A stretch of 58,540 nt of DNA. Origin: Bacteroidia bacterium (lineage in GTDB: Bacteria > Bacteroidota > Bacteroidia > Chitinophagales > BACL12). The stretch lies in contig JAUIHG010000003.1 of assembly GCA_030432405.1 (NCBI GenBank), positions 1 through 58,540 of the forward strand, given 5' to 3'. Shown here one piece after another: positions 39,970-48,181 of the stretch; within the stretch, counting starts at the first letter, position 1; each line of letters starts with the position of its first letter. The notes under the pieces were generated by a model. That model was given only the letters and a program-made list of their open reading frames with translations. It did no database searches and was not told where the DNA came from. The position numbers and the translations under genes are program-made.

Positions 39970-39985
39970 TGTTCCACGTGGAACA
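39970..39985. promoter_or_regulatory. parS-like site 2
   Basis: TGTTCCACGTGGAACA: a perfect palindrome matching TGTTNCACGTGNAACA. Confidence 0.75.
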
Positions 39986-40047
39986 TGGTGGCTCGGAGGG
40001 CAATGGGGCGCTTGCTCCAAGGCCTGGCCACAGCGTGTCTGATGGGA

Positions 40048-40063
40048 TGTTTCACGTGAAACA
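40048..40063. promoter_or_regulatory. parS site 3 (perfect consensus)
   Basis: TGTTTCACGTGAAACA is the exact widely conserved parS consensus; the palindrome extends to 20 bp (40046-40065). Confidence 0.85.
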
Positions 40064-40105
40064 TCACGTTTCCATGGTACACCCCATCACCGGGACCCTA
40101 GCACA

Positions 40106-40121
40106 AGTTCCACGCGGAATA
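40106..40121. promoter_or_regulatory. Degenerate parS-like site 4
   Basis: AGTTCCACGCGGAATA: keeps the GTTCCACG core but departs in the right half. Confidence 0.35.
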
Positions 40122-40151
40122 AACTTGCCGTGCTTAAGGCGCACGTATACA

Positions 40152-40167
40152 TGTTCCACGTGGAACA
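40152..40167. promoter_or_regulatory. parS-like site 5
   Basis: TGTTCCACGTGGAACA, identical to site 2. Confidence 0.75.
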
Positions 40168-40198
40168 ATGGACCAAGAGCCCCCACCTACACGAATGC

Positions 40199-40216
40199 TT
40201 TCGCCTGCAGGCGAAA
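40199..40216. repeat. Dispersed palindrome copy 5, intergenic
   Basis: TTTCGCCTGCAGGCGAAA: an 18-bp perfect palindrome, 58 nt before mnmG. Confidence 0.65.
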
Positions 40217-40261
40217 ACAAAACGCTGCACACACGAGCACCCGGATGGCGCCCGGTACCTG

Positions 40262-40269
40262 TAGTTTTG
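40262..40269 (+). promoter_or_regulatory. -7 promoter element of mnmG
   Basis: TAGTTTTG ends 4 nt before the GTG start at 40274; transcription would start at or next to the start codon. Confidence 0.5.
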
Positions 40270-40273
40270 CGGC

Positions 40274-42136
40274 GTGTTCCCCAAATACGACGTCATTGTA
40301 GTAGGAGCCGGCCATGCTGGATGTGAAGCAGCAGCGGCTGCAGCAAACCTGGGTTCCAGCACCCTGCTGGTTACCATGAACATGCAGACCATCGCACAGA
40401 TGAGCTGCAATCCCGCCATGGGGGGCGTTGCCAAAGGCCAAATCGTACGGGAAATCGATGCGCTCGGGGGCTATTCCGGTATCGTGACCGACCGCACGAT
40501 GATCCAATTCCGCATGCTCAACCGGTCCAAAGGCCCAGCCATGTGGAGTCCACGGGCCCAAAGCGACCGCATGCTCTTCGCGGCCGAATGGCGGCGCATG
40601 CTCGAAAACACGCCCCACCTGGACTTCTGGCAGGAAATGGTGACGGGACTTTGGATCGAGCATGACCAGCTAAAAGGGGTTGAGACTAGCCTGGGACTTA
40701 AAATCCCGGGCAAAACCGTGGTGCTCACCAACGGAACCTTCCTGAACGGCACCATCCACGTAGGCCTCAAACAGTTTGGTGGAGGCCGTATGGGCGAGCG
40801 CGCGGCCACTGGCCTTACCGCACAACTGGAGGGACTCGGCTTTGCGTCCGGGCGCATGAAAACAGGCACACCACCCCGGGTGGACGGCCGTTCCCTGCAC
40901 TTTGACCGCATGGAAGAACAGCCCGGAGACCTTGATGTTGAAGGCTTCAGCTACCTCGAGAAGGCCAAACTGCAGCGCCAACGGCCCTGCCATATCGCAT
41001 ACACCAATCCAGGAGTACACGAGATCCTCGCCGGAGCATTTGACCAAAGCCCCATGTTTACCGGGCGTATTCAGGCTCAGGGACCGCGCTATTGTCCTTC
41101 CATCGAAGACAAGATTGACCGTTTTGCCGACCGGGACCGCCATCAGCTCTTTGTCGAGCCCGAAGGCTGGGATACCGTGGAGTATTACATTAACGGCTTT
41201 TCAACGAGCCTTCCGGAATCGGTGCAGTTCGAAGCGCTGCGTCAGGTACCCGGCTTTGAGGATGTCCGCTTCTTCCGTCCGGGTTACGCCATTGAATACG
41301 ATTACTTCCCTCCTACCCAGCTCCGCTATACCCTGGAAACCAAACTGGTGGAAGGCTTGTACTTTGCCGGTCAGATCAACGGTACCACAGGCTACGAAGA
41401 AGCCGGCAGTCAGGGCTTGATGGCGGGCATCAACGCACACCTAAAAGCCGCCAACGCAACACCTTTTGTCCTGGGCCGCAACGAGGCCTATATCGGCGTA
41501 TTGATCGACGACCTGATCCACAAAGGCACCGAGGAGCCCTACCGCATGTTCACGTCAAGGGCCGAATTCCGCTTGCTGCTGCGTCAGGACAACGCTGACT
41601 TGCGCTTGACGCCCAAAGCGCATGCGCTTGGTCTTGCATCCGATGCACGGATGGAAAGGGCCGAACGCAAAGCCCAGGCTACCGCAGCCATATCCAGCTA
41701 TATGGAGACCCATTCGGCAGCGCCGGAGGCCATCAACCCGATGCTGGAAGCGCAGGGGACTTCGCCGGTTCGCCAAAAGACACGCTTGAACCTACTGTTG
41801 GCGCGCCCCCAGCTGCATATGCCAGACCTGGCCGAAGCCCTGCCGGAACTGGCACAAATGCTGGCGGAGCATTCGCCGGAGGCGGCACAACAAGCGGAGA
41901 TCGGGATCAAGTATGCCGGCTACCTGGAAAAGGAACAGGAACAGGTGGAGAAGATGCAGCGTCTGGAAAGAGTACCCATCCCCAAGGGGTTCAACTACCT
42001 TGAATTGACATCGCTGTCCAGCGAATCCAGAGAGAAACTAAGTGCTCTTCAACCGGAAAACATTGGCCAGGCCAGCCGCATCTCCGGCGTATCCCCTTCG
42101 GATGTGTCCGTTTTGATGGTCTACCTGGGCCGCTAA
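40274..42136 (+). CDS. mnmG: tRNA uridine-5-carboxymethylaminomethyl modification enzyme MnmG (GidA)
   Basis: The 620-residue protein starts with GTG and the FAD-binding motif YDVIVVGAGHAGCEAAAAAA. The MnmG signatures GGVAKGQIVREIDALGG, GPAMWSPRAQSDR, KTGTPPRVDGRSL, GQINGTTGYEEAGSQGLMAGINA and the C-terminal RLERVPIPKGFNYLELTSLSSESREKL are all present. With MnmE it modifies wobble U34 of several tRNAs. The -7 box implies a leaderless mRNA. The adjacent parS-like cluster fits a position near the chromosome origin, where gidA genes are often found. Confidence 0.97.
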   Translation: MFPKYDVIVVGAGHAGCEAAAAAANLGSSTLLVTMNMQTIAQMSCNPAMGGVAKGQIVREIDALGGYSGIVTDRTMIQFRMLNRSKGPAMWSPRAQSDRMLFAAEWRRMLENTPHLDFWQEMVTGLWIEHDQLKGVETSLGLKIPGKTVVLTNGTFLNGTIHVGLKQFGGGRMGERAATGLTAQLEGLGFASGRMKTGTPPRVDGRSLHFDRMEEQPGDLDVEGFSYLEKAKLQRQRPCHIAYTNPGVHEILAGAFDQSPMFTGRIQAQGPRYCPSIEDKIDRFADRDRHQLFVEPEGWDTVEYYINGFSTSLPESVQFEALRQVPGFEDVRFFRPGYAIEYDYFPPTQLRYTLETKLVEGLYFAGQINGTTGYEEAGSQGLMAGINAHLKAANATPFVLGRNEAYIGVLIDDLIHKGTEEPYRMFTSRAEFRLLLRQDNADLRLTPKAHALGLASDARMERAERKAQATAAISSYMETHSAAPEAINPMLEAQGTSPVRQKTRLNLLLARPQLHMPDLAEALPELAQMLAEHSPEAAQQAEIGIKYAGYLEKEQEQVEKMQRLERVPIPKGFNYLELTSLSSESREKLSALQPENIGQASRISGVSPSDVSVLMVYLGR

Positions 42137-42148
42137 ACTTCCCTGAAC

Positions 42149-43843
42149 ATGCCCGAAGCGGCTTTCCAACAACGCTGCCTTCAAAAGGCCAGAACGGTCC
42201 TGTGGCTCACGCTTGTGGTGTTGATGGGGGCCTGTGCGGAAATCGCTACCCCAACGGGAGGACCAAAAGATACCGAGGGCCCTACCGTACTAGAACAAAG
42301 GCCCGCCCAGGCAGCCGTCAATGTAGAGCCCGACAAGATCGTGGTGACCTACAACGAATTCATCACCATAAAGGATGCGTTCAACCAGGTGCTGATCAGC
42401 CCGCCTCTGGCGAACGATCCCGAATACATCGTGCGCGGCAGACGCCTGGAAATACGCCTTTTCGACACCCTCCAAAAAAACCGGACCTACCGTTTCTATC
42501 TCGGGGAAGCCGTGCGCGATCTCAACGAATCCAACGTGGTCCAGCAACAAGAAATCGTCTTCAGCACAGGTCCAACCATTGACTCGCTCACCCTGAAAGG
42601 CAGCATCCAGGACGCCTTTGATGCATCTGCAGCAGAAGGCATGATGGTTCTCCTGCATGCAGGCGTAGACCTGAATGTCCTTCGGGACCAGCCTCCGACA
42701 TACGCTACCCGGACCGACAAGAATGGGGCCTTTGCCTTCACCTATCTGGCGCACGGCACCTACACCTTATCGGCATTGGAAGACGCCAACTTCAACTACC
42801 GCTACGACTTGCCCAACGAGCGGATCGCTTTCCGGACCGAAGTCCTCAAACTGCGTTCCGATACGGTACTGGAGGAAGCCCTGCTCCGATTTGAAGCAGA
42901 CCAGGGCGAAGGCCAATTGATCAAAGCACGCTCGCCCCTACCCGGGCAAATCAACGCGACCTTCAACGGCATCGCCGATACCGCCACGGTGGAATGGACT
43001 CCAGCGCCCATCCACGTACTCTGGAATCCGCGAAAGGATTCGGTCAAAGCCTGGTTCGCCCGCCGCGACCTGGATTCGGTATTGCTCCGCCAAAGCTTAC
43101 CCGATACGCTGGTGGAACGCTACGTGGCCATGAAAACAGCCTCCGGCTCTGCCGGCGAAGACGCCCCTCCCCCGCTGCGCATAAACACCAACCTTTCGCC
43201 GAAGGCGGGAGGCAAGGGGGCGGAAGCCACACAGGAATGGATTCAGGAGCTCAATGCACCATTGATGCTGCGTTTTAACCGTCCCGTGGTCGATTGGGAT
43301 ACCAGCCGCATAACGCTTATCGCAGACAGTTCAGGTGCCACACATCCCTACCGCTTTGCATGGGTCAACGGTCCGCGTACCGTGGCGCATATGACCACCA
43401 CCTGGCCGGAAGCCACTACCATGCGCTGGACCGTTTTGCCCGGTGCATTTACCGGATTGTGGGAAACAACCAACGACAGCCTCCAGCGCTTGTTCAACAC
43501 CAAAAGCAAAGACGCTTACGGGGCCATGGAATGGACCATACGGGGCGACACCAGCAGCCTGTACCTGCTGGAGTTGCTCAACAGCCAGGATGTGGTGGTC
43601 AACCGAACACGCTGCCTGGGATCCTGCACCTGGAACCTGGACCGCATTGCGGCCGGCAGTTATCGGATGCGCGCCATCGTGGACCGCAACCAAAATGGCC
43701 GTTGGGATCCCGGTGCACTGGAAACGCGCCGTCAGCCGGAACCCGTCCGCTACCATGGCGAAACCCTATCCTTGAGAGCCAATTGGACGTTGGAAAATAT
43801 ATGGGATATAAACAATGTTCAAAAGGCTGATAATCAACCTTAA
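42149..43843 (+). CDS. Ig-like (SbsA-type) domain lipoprotein
   Basis: The 564-residue protein has a lipobox VLMGAC (Cys29). The next ~110 residues are an SbsA-type Ig-like domain (TGGPKDTEGPTVLEQRPAQAAVNV, IVVTYNEFITIKDAFNQVLISPPL, RRLEIRLFDTLQKNRTYRFYLG). A middle CARDB/SdrD-B-like segment (GAFAFTYLAHGTYTLSALEDANFNYRYDLPNE) and a C-terminal repeat (GSYRMRAIVDRNQNGRWDPG) follow. Located only 12 nt after mnmG, it is co-transcribed. Such lipoproteins are placed next to mnmG in many Flavobacteriales. Its role is unknown. Confidence 0.82.
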   Translation: MPEAAFQQRCLQKARTVLWLTLVVLMGACAEIATPTGGPKDTEGPTVLEQRPAQAAVNVEPDKIVVTYNEFITIKDAFNQVLISPPLANDPEYIVRGRRLEIRLFDTLQKNRTYRFYLGEAVRDLNESNVVQQQEIVFSTGPTIDSLTLKGSIQDAFDASAAEGMMVLLHAGVDLNVLRDQPPTYATRTDKNGAFAFTYLAHGTYTLSALEDANFNYRYDLPNERIAFRTEVLKLRSDTVLEEALLRFEADQGEGQLIKARSPLPGQINATFNGIADTATVEWTPAPIHVLWNPRKDSVKAWFARRDLDSVLLRQSLPDTLVERYVAMKTASGSAGEDAPPPLRINTNLSPKAGGKGAEATQEWIQELNAPLMLRFNRPVVDWDTSRITLIADSSGATHPYRFAWVNGPRTVAHMTTTWPEATTMRWTVLPGAFTGLWETTNDSLQRLFNTKSKDAYGAMEWTIRGDTSSLYLLELLNSQDVVVNRTRCLGSCTWNLDRIAAGSYRMRAIVDRNQNGRWDPGALETRRQPEPVRYHGETLSLRANWTLENIWDINNVQKADNQP

Positions 43844-44094
43844 AACAAGGGCCTTCAGATGGCCGCCTTCCTACGAACGCACAACCCCCGACACCATGGA
43901 CGCGCCAAACGCCAAAACGGCTTAAACGGCCGCTAAGAGCCCCTCAGCGCATTTGGGCTTGATGCACACACTATACGGCATACGATTTCCACACCCAGCC
44001 CACAGTGTGCATTTGGAAATAGCAAAGCACTCCAAACGGAGCAACTCACATACGAAAGAATTGGCGCCGATGACCAGCCCCCTTCGACGCATGC

Positions 44095-44499
44095 CTAGAA
44101 CGGCAGATCGTCGTCGTAGGGCTGATCGCCTCCGGCAGGCGGCGCATCGTCCATACTGGGGAAACCGGGATCGGCATCAACGCCTTCGCCGGTAGGCGCG
44201 GCACCACCACCGGCTGCTTCCAAACGCCATGCCTGCAGATTGGTGAAGTAGCTCACCCGGCCGTCGCGCTCCCAGCGCTTGCCCTTGATGTCAAAGTTGA
44301 CCTTGACCTCCTGGCCGACCTGGAATTGATCCAACACGTCAACCTTGTCTTGAATGAGCTGAAACTTGATGGGGTCAAAAAACTGACGGCCATTGCGCTC
44401 TTCCTGCAATTCCACTACAAACTCGCGTTTGCGGAAGGTTGGCGTAGGCTGTTCGGTATCGAAGACTTCAATCAGTTTACCGGTCAATTCGTAGCTCAT
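44095..44499 (-). CDS. DUF3127 OB-fold protein with SSB-like acidic C-terminal tip
   Basis: From ATG 44499 the protein has 134 residues: an OB-fold-like DUF3127 domain (MSYELTGKLIEVFDTEQPTPTFRKREFVVELQ, DQFQVGQEVKVNFDIKGKRWERDGRVSYFTNLQAWRLE) then a disordered Gly/Pro/Asp linker ending DDDLPF. That end matches the acidic tip of single-stranded DNA-binding proteins (DDDIPF), which recruits DNA-maintenance proteins. The ORF reaches 44667, but the extra residues do not fit the family. It is divergent from purK with a 207-bp gap. Confidence 0.82.
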   Translation of the reverse strand: MSYELTGKLIEVFDTEQPTPTFRKREFVVELQEERNGRQFFDPIKFQLIQDKVDVLDQFQVGQEVKVNFDIKGKRWERDGRVSYFTNLQAWRLEAAGGGAAPTGEGVDADPGFPSMDDAPPAGGDQPYDDDLPF

Positions 44500-44692
44500 G
44501 GCAAAGGGGATCGCAAGGTCTGCGGAAGGTCCAAAAATGCGCACGCCCATCCACGGCAAGCGGCACACGCGAGCAACAGTAGATTGGGGGAAATGCGGCG
44601 TCAAAGATACGGGATCGCAGGCCCTGTGAAGCCTGAACCAAACCCGTGTTGCCGCATACATCCCCATTCAATACGCTGCATGCCCTGTAGCG

Positions 44693-44700
44693 TAGTTTTG
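44693..44700 (+). promoter_or_regulatory. -7 promoter element of purK
   Basis: TAGTTTTG, identical to the mnmG element, ends 6 nt before the purK ATG at 44707; a leaderless or nearly leaderless transcript is implied. Confidence 0.5.
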
Positions 44701-44706
44701 CCGCAC

Positions 44707-45858
44707 ATGGAGCAATCACCGCATTCCGCCACCGCGCACATCGGCATCATCGGTGGCGGACAATTGGCCCGCATGATGGCCGTCAGTGCCCGGCGGCTTG
44801 GCTGTGCGGTGAGCATCCTGGATCCAGACCCGGATGCCCCAGCAATGGCCCTGGCCGACCGGCACATTGAAGCGAGCTACTTCGACGCCCAGGCCATTCG
44901 AAATCTGGTCAGAAGCACCGACGCGTGTACGGTGGACCTGGAAAACGTGGACAGCGCCGCTTTGCTGGAATTGCAAAAAGAAGGGCACCGCATCGTCCCG
45001 GAACCCGCCCTCCTTTCCATCATTCAGGACAAACGCAAACAAAAAAAAGCGTTCCGCGAAAAGGGCATTCCCACGGCGGAATTTGCCGATATGCCAGAGC
45101 CAGTGCCCGAGGCTTTTGCCGCCTTTGGCTACCCCCTTGTGCACAAAGCCGGCAAGGGCGGCTACGACGGCAAAGGCGTATCCATCCTCCACTCCGAGAC
45201 AGACTGGGACAAGCATCTGAAAGTAGCCGGACTTGTGGAACGAATGGTCCAATACGAGAAAGAACTGGCCGTTCTGGTGGCACGCAGCAGCGATGGAACC
45301 TGTGCTGTCTACGATCCGGTAGAAATGGTTTTTTTACCAGAAGCCAACGTATTGGATTTGCTTTTGGCACCGGCACGCATTGAAGAAGCCCTGACCAAAA
45401 AAGCACAACAGGTGGCTGTGCATGCCATAGAAGCGTTGGATGGAGTTGGCCTGTTTGGCGTTGAATTGTTTTTGTGCGCTGACGGCCAAATCCTGGTCAA
45501 CGAGATAGCACCGCGGACGCACAATTCCGGCCACCACACTATTGAAGCCTGCGATACAGACCAATTCGAGCAGCACATCCGCGCGGTACTCGGATTGCCC
45601 CTGGGCAGCACCAAACTGCTTTGCCCCGCCGCACTGGTCAACCTGCTGGGCGCTGATGCCGGCAGCGGAAAACCCAAAGTCTTCGGCCTGGCAGAAGCCT
45701 TGGCCATACCCGGCGTGCATGTACACCTCTACGGAAAGCGCATGACCAAACCCTTCCGCAAAATGGGACACGCCACAGCTCTGGCGGCCACACAGGAAGA
45801 AGCCATGGAAAAAGCACGCAAAGCACGCAACCTATTGCGCATTCTACCTGCGGAATAA
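44707..45858 (+). CDS. purK: 5-(carboxyamino)imidazole ribonucleotide synthase PurK
   Basis: The 383-residue protein starts at ATG 44707 with the N-terminal nucleotide-binding motif HIGIIGGGQLARMMAVSARRLGCAVSILDPD. ATP-grasp signatures (VHKAGKGGYDGKGVSI, VNEIAPRTHNSGHHTIEACDTDQFEQHIRAVLGLPLG) and the C-terminal VHLYGKRMTKPFRKMGHAT are typical of PurK. It converts AIR to N5-CAIR with ATP and bicarbonate in purine synthesis. purE follows 63 bp downstream, so they form an operon. Confidence 0.97.
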   Translation: MEQSPHSATAHIGIIGGGQLARMMAVSARRLGCAVSILDPDPDAPAMALADRHIEASYFDAQAIRNLVRSTDACTVDLENVDSAALLELQKEGHRIVPEPALLSIIQDKRKQKKAFREKGIPTAEFADMPEPVPEAFAAFGYPLVHKAGKGGYDGKGVSILHSETDWDKHLKVAGLVERMVQYEKELAVLVARSSDGTCAVYDPVEMVFLPEANVLDLLLAPARIEEALTKKAQQVAVHAIEALDGVGLFGVELFLCADGQILVNEIAPRTHNSGHHTIEACDTDQFEQHIRAVLGLPLGSTKLLCPAALVNLLGADAGSGKPKVFGLAEALAIPGVHVHLYGKRMTKPFRKMGHATALAATQEEAMEKARKARNLLRILPAE

Positions 45859-45921
45859 ACCAGCATCAAAACGCCACACCGCCCCGGAAGCAAACGCTCG
45901 ACACCCCAACAATCCAGGTAC

Positions 45922-46422
45922 ATGTCCACTCCAACCCCTTCGCCCCTAGTGGGCGTCATCATGGGCAGCGATTCCGACTGGCCCGTCATGAAAGCCGCCA
46001 CGGAGATGCTCGAGCAATTCGGGATCCCGTATGAAAAATCCGTGGTCTCCGCGCACCGCACGCCCAAACGCCTGTACGACTACGCAGCCTGTGCACGGGG
46101 TCGCGGCATTCGCGTGATCATTGCCGGTGCCGGAGGCGCTGCGCATTTGCCCGGAATGGTCGCCGCCATAACACCCTTGCCGGTCATCGGGGTACCGGTC
46201 AAAAGCAGCGCCCTTTCGGGCGAAGACTCCCTGCTTTCCATTGTGCAGATGCCCCGCGGTGTACCCGTTGCCACCGTAGCCATCAACGGCGCTCAAAACG
46301 CGGGCATTCTTGCCGCACAAATGATCGGCATCCAGCAAGAAGCCATTTTGCAGAAGGTCGCTGACTACAAAAAAAACCTGGAACAACAGGTATTGGCCAA
46401 ATCAGTCCAACTTGGAACATAA
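45922..46422 (+). CDS. purE: 5-(carboxyamino)imidazole ribonucleotide mutase PurE
   Basis: The 166-residue protein shows the PurE class I core: [101 protein letters not shown]. This enzyme moves the carboxyl group of N5-CAIR to give CAIR. It follows purK, with which it acts. The C-terminal helix ([13 protein letters not shown]) is normal. Confidence 0.97.
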   Translation: MSTPTPSPLVGVIMGSDSDWPVMKAATEMLEQFGIPYEKSVVSAHRTPKRLYDYAACARGRGIRVIIAGAGGAAHLPGMVAAITPLPVIGVPVKSSALSGEDSLLSIVQMPRGVPVATVAINGAQNAGILAAQMIGIQQEAILQKVADYKKNLEQQVLAKSVQLGT

Positions 46423-46499
46423 ACGACCAACATTGACGTATTGCCGGCACGTGAACACAGTCCAACGCCCAGCTTGGCGTAAATTGCCGGTCCACTCAC

Positions 46500-47003
46500 A
46501 TGCATCACCAAACCGCTTGGTTGGTGGATATCGGTTATGTCGTTAAGGTAGGTAGCAAGCGTTTTAAACTCGATTACACCGTCACCGCCAACTGGTTGTC
46601 GGATCGATATGGTCCCACAGCCACTTTTTTGTTCAATGGGTACGATCGGGAACTTGGCATCCCCGATGGCCTGCACAAATTCTACGACGCCATGCGCGCC
46701 GAAGGAATGAAGGTTTGCCTTCATCCCATGTCGGGCAGTCCCTACGGACGGGACCATCGACAGCGCCGCGTGGACGTGGATATGGCAGCCCATCTGGTCT
46801 GGCAATCCTTTCTTCCGGAAGTGGGCCAAATCGTGATCACCACTGGTGATCAGGATTTCCGGCCCGCCGTAGACATCGCCAGAGAGCAGGCCAACAAGCA
46901 CATCGTCTTGTTGAGCTATGCCCAGGACGTGTCCGCGGACCTCATTTCAGGGGTTCACGAACACCTCCGGCTGGACGATTTCCAGGAGCTGCTCGCCCGT
47001 TGA
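46500..47003 (+). CDS. NYN-domain (PIN-like) putative ribonuclease
   Basis: The 167-residue protein is one NYN domain of the LabA/DUF88 type. Acidic residues that could form the metal site are D10 (AWLVDIGYV), D92 and D94 (RVDVDMAAHL), and D117 and D119 (ITTGDQDFRP), with a helical end (GVHEHLRLDDFQELL). These proteins are PIN-like endoribonucleases of mostly unknown target. It lies 77 bp downstream of purE on the same strand. A short weak terminator follows at 47009. Confidence 0.82.
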   Translation: MHHQTAWLVDIGYVVKVGSKRFKLDYTVTANWLSDRYGPTATFLFNGYDRELGIPDGLHKFYDAMRAEGMKVCLHPMSGSPYGRDHRQRRVDVDMAAHLVWQSFLPEVGQIVITTGDQDFRPAVDIAREQANKHIVLLSYAQDVSADLISGVHEHLRLDDFQELLAR

Positions 47004-47008
47004 ACCAG

Positions 47009-47026
47009 TCCCCTTAGGGGGTTTTT
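47009..47026 (+). terminator. Possible weak terminator of the NYN gene
   Basis: TCCCC and GGGGG with a 3-nt loop, followed by TTTTT. Confidence 0.4.
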
Positions 47027-47219
47027 GATCGGTGCCCAGTGCATCAAGGGAGTGCTATGCCCTACCGCTTCTACCCATATTGACGGGTGGTACAGGCCCT
47101 TTTGCCCAAACCTTAACGTTTCGAAGACGTTTGTGACGGCTTTCGGCATCCATTTTGATACCAGGCCGTATACAACGAACGTTTCATGCACGCCCCGCAC
47201 CGGGCCAAAAACCATTCCT

Positions 47220-47870
47220 ATGAACAGATTCCTTGCCGCGGCCCTTGTAGCCGCCATGATTGCCGCCTGGTCCCCGCATAGCGCCCAGGCACAGGTGTTT
47301 ACGTTCGGCCCAAAGGCCGGCTTCACCTTCACCCAGTTTAACATCGACGAATCCAGCCTGGATCCCAGTGTGGACATCAACGACCTTCCGGACGGAAATA
47401 AGGTCGGCGTCACCGCGGGCGCTTTTTTCCAGGTGAACGTCGGCTTCCTGAACCTCCAGCCCGAAATCCTTTTCACGCAACAGACCAGCCAGTTGGCTTT
47501 CTCCGATATTTCGGTGTCGGACATCCAAAAAGTCCGCTTCAACCAACTGGACATCCCCCTGTTGGTGGGGCTGAACTTCGGGAAAGTGGTTCGCCTGCAG
47601 GCGGGTCCGGTCATGAACTACGTGCTGGATGTAGGTACGGAGCCGGGCGCTGGCAACTTGATCCAGGCAGCCGTCAACGACTTCGACAACCGTTCCTGGT
47701 CCTATCAGGTGGGCGGGGGCCTTGACCTCGGCCGACTTGCCCTGGACGTGCGCTATGGATCCACTTTCGGCAAACGCCAGGTCGGATTTGATGTGGATGG
47801 CACGACCGTCCCGATACGGGTAGGCCGTCAAGGCTGGACCGTTACCGCGGGCATCATGCTGCTGAAATAG
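47220..47870 (+). CDS. Outer-membrane beta-barrel protein (PorT-like)
   Basis: From ATG 47220 the protein has 216 residues: a signal peptide (LAAALVAAMIAAWSPHSAQAQ) and a small barrel with alternating strands (TFGPKAGFTFTQFNI, NVGFLNLQPEILFTQQT, IPLLVGLNFGKVVRLQAGPVMNYVLDVG, LDLGRLALDVRYGSTFG, VTAGIMLLK). It is a paralogue, in type, of the barrel at 11474. The ORF starts at 47025, but those residues precede the signal peptide. Its terminator is shared with the convergent PDZ gene. Confidence 0.78.
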   Translation: MNRFLAAALVAAMIAAWSPHSAQAQVFTFGPKAGFTFTQFNIDESSLDPSVDINDLPDGNKVGVTAGAFFQVNVGFLNLQPEILFTQQTSQLAFSDISVSDIQKVRFNQLDIPLLVGLNFGKVVRLQAGPVMNYVLDVGTEPGAGNLIQAAVNDFDNRSWSYQVGGGLDLGRLALDVRYGSTFGKRQVGFDVDGTTVPIRVGRQGWTVTAGIMLLK

Positions 47871-47942
47871 CCACCTCAACGCCGCTCCCACAAAACGCCC
47901 CCGGTATTATGCCTACGGGCGCACAACGGCCCCGGGGAGGCC

Positions 47943-47958
47943 TTCGCCTACCGGCGAA
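47943..47958. repeat. Dispersed palindrome copy 6, intergenic
   Basis: TTCGCC, TACC spacer, GGCGAA. Confidence 0.6.
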
Positions 47959-48056
47959 AACACCCCTTTCCTGCATCTGGAATGGCGTGGCTCCGTGCCG
48001 CGCAGCAAGCCAGCACCCTGCATGGGCAAACCGCTGTACTGCTTGCGCAAAAACAA

Positions 48057-48088
48057 AAAAAGGGATCGCGGTGCGGCGATCCCTTTTT
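48057..48088. terminator. Bidirectional rho-independent terminator
   Basis: Perfect 13-bp stem AAAAAGGGATCGC (48057-48069) with GCGATCCCTTTTT (48076-48088) and 6-nt loop, between two convergent genes; A and T tracts serve both strands. Confidence 0.9.
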
Positions 48089-48181
48089 CTATTGGCGTTT
48101 CCCAATGGTGGGATTCGGAATAATTTGGAACGTTCGGTACAAATAAAAGGCACCCATCCCCTTTCAGGCCTTCCCGGTGGT

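Larger units (their letters stand above)
39871..40273. other. Intergenic region with parS-like cluster, 403 bp
   Basis: No gene is seen in this gap between ybeY and mnmG. It contains five parS-like palindromes (39922, 39970, 40048, 40106 and 40152) and one copy of the dispersed palindrome at 40199. Confidence 0.7.
47871..48181. other. Intergenic region, 311 bp
   Basis: No gene was found. It contains palindrome copy 6 at 47943 and the bidirectional terminator 48057-48088. The rest has no recognisable structure. Confidence 0.5.

Noticed and set aside
39922-40216. Possible CRISPR array in the ybeY-mnmG gap
   Set aside because: The repeats are 16-18 bp palindromes with unequal spacing and no uniform spacers; parS and dispersed palindromes explain them.
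43953-44195. 80-residue plus-strand open frame before DUF3127
   Set aside because: Arg-rich, overlaps the DUF3127 gene end in antisense; no promoter or family match.
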